Source: Xanthoparmelia taractica (lineage: Eukaryota > Ascomycota > Lecanoromycetes > Lecanorales > Parmeliaceae). From it: 64,000 nucleotides of DNA. Under the pieces are notes generated by a model, which was given only the letters and a program-made list of their open reading frames with translations, had not been told where the DNA came from and did not search any database. A program made the translations under genes and the position numbers. The stretch spans positions 48,783 through 112,782 of the forward strand of contig JANQBS010000129.1 of assembly GCA_033085395.1 (NCBI GenBank). The letters run 5' to 3'. Shown piece by piece: positions 57,987-64,000 of the stretch (its first letter is position 1; each line of letters starts with the position of its first letter).

Positions 57987-59511
57987 TGACGACGACGGCG
58001 AAGGATAGCACCCAGGTGATGGTTCGTAACGAATTATGAATTATGTAGCTGTCTGCATGCCGACGAAAGCGATTTCTGAATACCCATTCTCAATCGAGAA
58101 ACTTATGGATAGTCTACCTGGCCAATGAATAAAAGGCTTTCGAAAATCACCTCTCCTTACTCAATGACTACTCTCTATCGTCTTGCCTTTTTTCTTCCAT
58201 TCAATCTTTGGCAGATCAAGGAACACTCCAGCCAGTTTTTCTTGATCCCACCAAAGGCACGCCTAGCGCGAGAAAATAATCCTTGCAGCTCCAGAACTCC
58301 ACAGAGTAGAGGAAGGAAGGGGAGTCGTAGAGCCCTAACTTGTCCTGCACTGCATTATAGAGATGTCAGATCGTAAGACCGGTATGATGATAACCACTGC
58401 CGCCTCCATCCTCTCCTTGATACAAGCATGGCAAGGTCTTAACAATGACTAATGCATGACCTACACAGCAAGAATATTTTTGCGGACGGATGCACATTAA
58501 TTCTCTAATCTAAATAGCCTACATATATACATACATACATAACGGCCCACTTTAAAAACAGAAGTCTGCACATACGTAAGGTATGTGAGAAGGAAGAAAA
58601 AAGGTCCCGGCATGCTGTGCACTGGAATGCCTTTTTCAAGCGTGTGTGAGAGTGAATGAGTGTATGAGGAGGAGGCATGGCTAGGTAGAGAAAGGAGGAA
58701 GGTTTGTTTGAGATGTGTGGGATGGGGTGTTTGATGGAGTTGGAGTGGGTACGTATGTGGGTTGTGGTTTTGGGATTTGGATAGACGACACGTGAGCTGG
58801 GAAAGAGAAAGGAGGGCAAGTGTGGGATAGATGTTGTGCTCAAAGCGGGGTATAGGGTAGGATGTGAGTACGATACACGACATGCCTATCTCAAGGGACT
58901 TGGGACAGAAAATGCGTAGCGATAGGAATGTGGAATCAGTCACCAGAGCCGACTTGAAAGGTTAGAGACTGGAATCTCGAGCCGTTGGAGGATTAACAAT
59001 GATCGATTGAAGAGCATAGCATGGATATCTATGACAGTCCGAGACAATGATCAAATGGTAGTTGGTTTTACACATGTTGCTGTCTTGACAGTGTAGATCG
59101 AAGTCCTCTTAGCGCCAAGAATCACGTGCTGGCGTTGCTAAGATCAGCCCCCGCCATCTGAAGGAAAATCCGTGTGGGGGCGGAAATTGAAGTTTGGTAC
59201 TCTAAGTTAACAGCGACGCAAGACAATAACAACTTCGTACGTCGCTCGCTTTATCACTCAATGAAGCAATCAAAGGAGGTGTTCGAGATGGACATTTTGT
59301 TGGTTAGAAGCGTTGCACGCTAGTGCTTGATTATTGAGTCTTATAAAGCGATAGGTAATACGTCCTTTAATCCGGCTTCCCTGTCGGATGGCGGAGTCAG
59401 CTGCTTCCTTCTTCCCCGCAAGATGCCGCTTGAATTGGTGCTGCCCCTCTTGCGGCTGAAAACTTGCAAAATCAATCAGGAGCTCGATCCACAGCGCTGC
59501 TATCAGACGCA
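57987..59511. other. Intergenic
   Basis: Argonaute 3' flank and alcohol-oxidase promoter. Open frames at 58943-58497 are low-complexity. No gene seen. Confidence 0.5.
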
Positions 59512-61820
59512 ATGACGAGCACTCAGCTGAGCCTCATTGCCCCCCTCGATGCTCCTCTACCTCCCCCACCGGCCGGTCAAGTCCTCACAGAATCGCAATG
59601 GACTACCCTGATGGCAATCGCCGACGCAGTAATCCCATCCATTGAAGTCTCCTCAACCCTCTCGAACAGCAGCCTCAGTCTTACACCAGCTGAATATGCC
59701 TCCGCCCACGAGACAATCACCCGACGCCTGCCTGCTCAAGCAGACCCCAGTCTTACAAAACGGTTCCTTCAAGAGAATGCAAGCTCGTTGCCAGGCTTCA
59801 GGGAGCTCATCCAGAGAATTCTAGGGAATTATCTAAGGGAAGATGCCAGGAAAGGGATCAGGGTCATACTGTCAGCATTGGAGTAAGTTCTACCCAGAGC
59901 AAGAGAATAGACTGCATTCTGACGCTCTCAAGTACGCGAGCAGGCTGTCTCTTAGCCACTGGGTCCACAACCTCCTACCATCTCCAGCCCATCAATGTCA
60001 GACAAGACATCCTCCAACGCTGGGCCACATCCTATCTCCCACCTCTAAAGCAAAGTGCCATAGCTCTGGAAGGTCTCTTGGTTTCAGCATGGACTAAAAC
60101 AAGTCCTACACTAGGTCCTATACTTGGATTTCCCCGAGCTCCTGTTCACGGCAAGCCTGGTAAAGGCTTCGACTACAACTTTATCCAGCTACCGCCTGGC
60201 ACTGAGCCTGAGGTACTCGAGACGGAAGTGGTCATAGTCGGGAGTGGATGCGGAGGCGCTGTGTGTGCCAAAAATCTTGCAGCAGCCGGTCACGAAGTCA
60301 TGGTCGTAGAAAAAGGATACTATTGGGGACCTGAACATTTACCAATGTCAGAAAAGGACGGAGCTATCCATCTCTTTGCGAACGGAGGTGTGGACTCGAC
60401 GGATGACAACAGCATGATCATTGTATCAGGCCAAACTTGGGGAGGAGGCGGAACAGTCAACTGGTCAGCATCACTGCAGACCCAGGCTTTTGTTCGACAG
60501 GAGTGGGCAGACACAGGCCTTCCATTCTTCACATCTTCCGAATTTCAAGATTCCTTGGATCGCGTGTGTGATCGAATGGGCGCCTCTACAAAGCACGTGG
60601 AGCACAATAAGAACAACCGAATCCTGGCCGAAGGAGCAAGGAAGCTCGGCTACAGCCAAAAGGCTGTGCCTCAGAACACTGGACGCAACAAACATTACGA
60701 CGGCTACTGTACCCTTGGCTGTGGTGCCGCCGAGAAACAAGGGCCCGTTGTTTCTTTCCTTCCGGATGCTCAAAAAGCTGGTGCGCAATTTATAGAGGGC
60801 CTTCAAGTCGATAAGGTGATCTTTGAGAACATCAGCGGTAGCAAAGTAGCAGTCGGCGTCAAGGGGTCCTGGAAGTCAAGGGATAGCTTTGGCGGTGTCA
60901 ACGGGTCTGATAGAACCACACGCGAGGTCATCATTAAGGCTAAGCGGGTCATCGTCTCGGCTGGAAGTCTCGAAAGCCCTTTGCTGCTGCTTCGAAGCGG
61001 TCTCACGAACCCACAAATTGGACGAAACCTTTATCTCCATCCGACTACCATGATCTATGCTACCTTTCCTGATGAAGAGCCTATCAACCCTTGGGAAGGA
61101 GCTATACTTACCAACTTAGTAGACGAGTTTCAAAACTTGGATGGCCATCACCATGGTGTCAAGCTGGAATGTATCACTATGCTGCCGTCTTGGATATTGC
61201 CCAACCAGCCGTGGACTAGCGGTCTAGACCTGAAACTACTTGCCTCCAAATTCCCGTACATGATAGGACAATTTCCTATTGTGCGAGAAAAGGTGCCCGG
61301 CCGTGTCTATCCTGACCCGACAGATGGAAGATGCCGGGTCGCATATACACCAACAGCCATGGATGCAAAACATGCAATGGTAGGCATGGTAGCGCTCGCT
61401 AAAATTCTCTACCTGGAGGGAGCAAAGGAGATCTTTCTGGGTACCGCAGGCATGCCTAGATTCACCCGGTCCGAGATCGACGCCGCCACAGACAACGGTG
61501 AAGGTATCAACAACCCTGCATTCCAAGCGTGGCTGGCAGATGTCCAGAAGAGAGGCCTCACCTTGCCAAACGCTAAATGGGGATCCGCTCACCAGATGGG
61601 ATCTTGCCGTATGGCTGCGACTCAGCGAGCCGGTGTGGTGGATCCAAATGGTCGCGTATGGGGCACGGAGGGACTGTATGTCTCTGACGCCAGCGTTTTT
61701 CCCAGTGCAAGTGGAGTAAATCCAATGGTCACCAACATGGCTATCAGTGACTGGATCTCAAGGGGAATAGCTAAAGACCTAGAGGCAGGTGCAAAGTCTG
61801 AGGCAAGGGCAAGGCTTTAA
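59512..61820 (+). CDS. Long-chain fatty-alcohol oxidase (GMC flavoprotein)
   Basis: Exons 59512-59882 and 59933-61820 (intron 50 nt, GTAAGT, CTGAC, AAG) encode 752 aa, the normal length of FAO-type oxidases. Exon 1 carries the FAO N-terminal helical domain (LTESQWTTLMAIADAVIPS). Exon 2 starts TRAGCLLATG. The FAD-binding Rossmann motif is VVIVGSGCGGAVCAKNL, near residue 220. Further GMC pieces are GQTWGGGGTVNWSAS, YCTLGCGAAEKQ, VIVSAGSLESPLLLLRSG, and the catalytic region GSAHQMGSCRM with SDASVFPSASGVNPMVTNM. The enzyme oxidises long-chain alcohols to aldehydes with O2, making H2O2 in peroxisome/ER in omega-oxidation. The C-terminus is ARL, close to an SRL/ARL-type PTS1 peroxisomal signal. The start at 59512 has an upstream in-frame open stretch without a better ATG. 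Confidence 0.92.
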
Positions 61821-62528
61821 AGCCGAAAGAGATTGTCAAGTATTTTGATCGTAGACTGGTATTGCATGATTTAGCTACTGGACAGGTCTAACAAACGGTG
61901 CTCAGTGCAAAACTACAACAACTGTCTTAATATTTGGGTGGACAGCATCTTGGGCTGGGAGTCACCCGAATCGAGATATTTACGATCCATTTTTCTATCT
62001 TCAAGCCTATTATATATACATTATTCAAAAATTTAAGGCTTCTATATATTCGCTAGTATCTACAACATACTCTATCGAAGTACGATTTCAGCGATATCTT
62101 TCGACCCTCGTAGAGCTAGATCAGTAATTCTTAGTTATTCCGCAGAGATCTCTACCACAATCGATACTAATTACCCTATTGAATTTATATTTGAACTTCT
62201 TTAATCTACGATACTCTGTGGTGAGCTTTGAGATCGAGAAATAATCCGTAGATGTCTCGAAGAATTTGCAAAAAAAAGAAAGCGCCAAGGATTCTCGAGC
62301 TTCCTACACACGCTGATATATATACTATATCCACCCCGAACTTAGGATTCGGAATTGCCATTTCCGTTCGGGAAAGGGGGCAGAGCCGCTTTAGAGGAAG
62401 CAAAGAGGGAGTAGAAGAGAGCAGGAGGGAGTAAGGGAGAGCATCGAGAGAGCGCTATAAGGTAGTATAAAGGCGCAGCAGATAGAAGCCTGAAATAACT
62501 TTCTTGGTCTCGGCTTGAATTATTCTTA
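61821..62528. other. 3' flank grading into AT-rich mutated DNA
   Basis: From about 61990 the sequence becomes AT-richer with TATATA runs and looks RIP-affected. No gene. The short frames near 62206-62434 overlap a purine tract. Confidence 0.5.
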
Positions 62529-64000
62529 CAGTCAACCCTGGCTATAACGAATTAACTTTTTCAAGTAGGGACTTCGTTACAAACAGGTATTCGTTACGCA
62601 GAGACTTGCTTAAATTTCTATGTAAAATACGTTAAAATCGAAGCCTGCTTCTGCTTAGAGATCTCCTTTACACGTATTTCTCTCTTATATCTACTTATTT
62701 AGACGATTAATTAGTATCTTATCGTCGTCGATCTACTATTTCTTATATAGTTATAATTATTTTAATAATTATAAGATCTTATTTAACTTAATTAAAGACT
62801 TCGAAATATTCTTTTTATCGATCTCGTATACTCGTTTATTATCGTTATCGTAGATTGTTAGGCTGTACGAAGCCATATGGGTACCTAGCTAGGGGTGCGC
62901 CCTATGGGCTTCATATGGGCAAATAGGGCGTGCGACTTCTATGAAGCGCGGCACCCGAACCCATGAGTCATATTTTTAACCCTATAGTACAATTGGAAAG
63001 CGCCATCACATAGATCTTCACGATTATATTTATAAGATTATTGTTAATACTATTAATATTCTCGTCTATTAAGTTTTAGAATTATATAATATTTATAATT
63101 AATTTAATTCGTTATTAAGTAACGAGAGTCTTAATATTTCTCTTAATTTAATTTAATATATTATTAAATATTCTCGTATTCTTAATAATCTTATTCTTTT
63201 AGTCTAAATATCGTATAATTTATTCTATTTATAAATTATATTTAAGTCTAAACACACGTGATTTAATTTAATAATTTTAAATTATTATAGTTATAATATT
63301 ATTCTCTTATATAATTATTTCTTAGCGAATTATTTATAAAATAGTTATACTCTTAATAAAATTATTATTTTTAATATATTTTATATATACGTATATTAAT
63401 TACTTCTTTCGATAATAAGTTTTTTAAGTATAAATAATTTCTTAATTTAAAGATTAATAGATTAACGTCGCGTTTATAGAGAGAAAAAGAATAGTAAAAT
63501 ATCGTAAGTCTTTTAAATAATTATTATATAAGAGATTTAGATTTAAATAATAGATTAAAAAATCGTTAATTAAAAGAATAATCTTTCGTCTATATATTTA
63601 TTTAATTAAATTCTCGTAAATATTCTTTAAATATAATATTAATTATTTAAACTTTTTTATTATTTAATTATATTATAATAAGATTCTTAATATTAACTTT
63701 AAAGCGATTAAAATATCGAGATTATTATATCTTTTTAATAAATTAAAGATTTAATTTATAACTTTCTATAACGTTATAATAGAAGTTCTCTATAATTTAA
63801 GTCTTTTTATTCTTTTTATTAATTATTTACTTAATAATAAATATATTATCGAGACTTAATTTTTAAAAGAGACTTATTTTATTTATATCATAAATATTAT
63901 TTAACTTAAAGATCTTAAGATCTTAACTACGGGTCGGAAAGGTGTGGTATATTTGATGGTATGGGACTAGTTTTTCGAATATCATACCGAAAGGTATAGG
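62529..64000. mobile_element. RIP-degraded transposon remnant(s), pogo/Tigger-like end
   Basis: At 62529 the sequence ACAGTCAACCCTGGCTATAA, continuing CGAATTAA, resembles terminal inverted repeats of pogo/Tigger/Fot1-class DNA transposons; TTCGTTAC recurs just inside. From about 62630 to 63920 the DNA is very AT-rich. Remaining cytosines sit mostly in CpT or CpG, and CpA/TpG are scarce, the footprint of repeat-induced point mutation (CpA to TpA). No open frame survives. The last ~80 nt (from 63920) return to normal composition (GGTCGGAAAGGTGTGGTAT) and contain a short palindrome (ATACCGAAAGGTAT), perhaps another element boundary. The right end of the element is not in the window. Confidence 0.6.
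62866..63012. other. Normal-GC island inside the AT-rich tract
   Basis: About 140 nt of balanced composition within mutated DNA. It contains complementary arms GGTGCGCCCTAT and ATAGGGCGTGCG about 35 nt apart, plus GCGGCACCC facing the GGGTGCG arm. It looks like a short, later insertion or an unmutated terminal repeat of another element. No tRNA-like box A/B seen. Confidence 0.5.

Noticed and set aside
1..64000. tRNA, rRNA, CRISPR or bacterial operon features
   Set aside because: No box A/B pairs with cloverleaf potential, no rRNA-like conserved stretch and no regularly spaced repeats were seen by eye. A tRNAscan or Rfam search would settle it.

Overview
The window is eukaryotic and comes from a filamentous ascomycete (Pezizomycotina). 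The evidence is the short introns (about 41-152 nt) with GTRNGT donors and CTRAY branch points, a QDE-2/PAZ-PIWI type Argonaute, a PTH11-like rhodopsin-domain membrane protein, a fungal CorA-like protein, an ECM4-type glutathione transferase, a long-chain alcohol oxidase, and an AT-rich tract at the right end that looks RIP-mutated. I see no operons, bacterial RBSs, CRISPR arrays, rRNA or convincing tRNA genes. Exon boundaries are my own splice inferences, checked by frame arithmetic and motif continuity.

Left part (1-13.7 kb): a partial low-complexity protein gene leaving the left edge; a signal-peptide/single-TM surface protein (3860-4766); an ARFRP1/Arl3-type small GTPase (6219-5343, minus); a heavily decayed O-methyltransferase pseudogene (about 6782-8196); two small tail-anchored Pro-rich proteins (8898-9491 plus, 10683-10240 minus); and a five-exon CorA-like membrane protein (13723-11304, minus).

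Middle accessory part (13.7-38 kb): gene-poor, with many decayed sequences. It holds a cell-surface glycoprotein pseudogene (about 18330-16404, minus), small basic proteins, a secreted orphan (24973-23945, minus), and an F-box gene interrupted by one stop codon (35307-34684, minus). The most notable item is a tandem array of four SprT-like (Spartan/Wss1-type) zinc-metalloprotease units in three genes at 28853-34133. Every unit has a phase-2 intron cutting the HExxH zinc motif at the same place. One unit (the second domain of the middle gene) has lost the catalytic Glu and the downstream part of the fold.

Right part (38-62 kb): mostly conserved genes. These are a rhodopsin-domain protein with a 26-nt microexon, an MFS hexose transporter, a CBM48-like/disordered protein, a FYVE protein, an ECM4-type glutathionyl-hydroquinone reductase-like GST, a full-length catalytic Argonaute with an RGG-rich N-terminus, and a long-chain fatty-alcohol oxidase. 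The window ends (about 62-64 kb) in an AT-rich, CpA-poor tract beginning with a pogo/Tigger-like terminal sequence, which fits a RIP-inactivated transposon. Argonaute and RIP would both act in genome defence, but nothing in the sequence links the SprT array to either.
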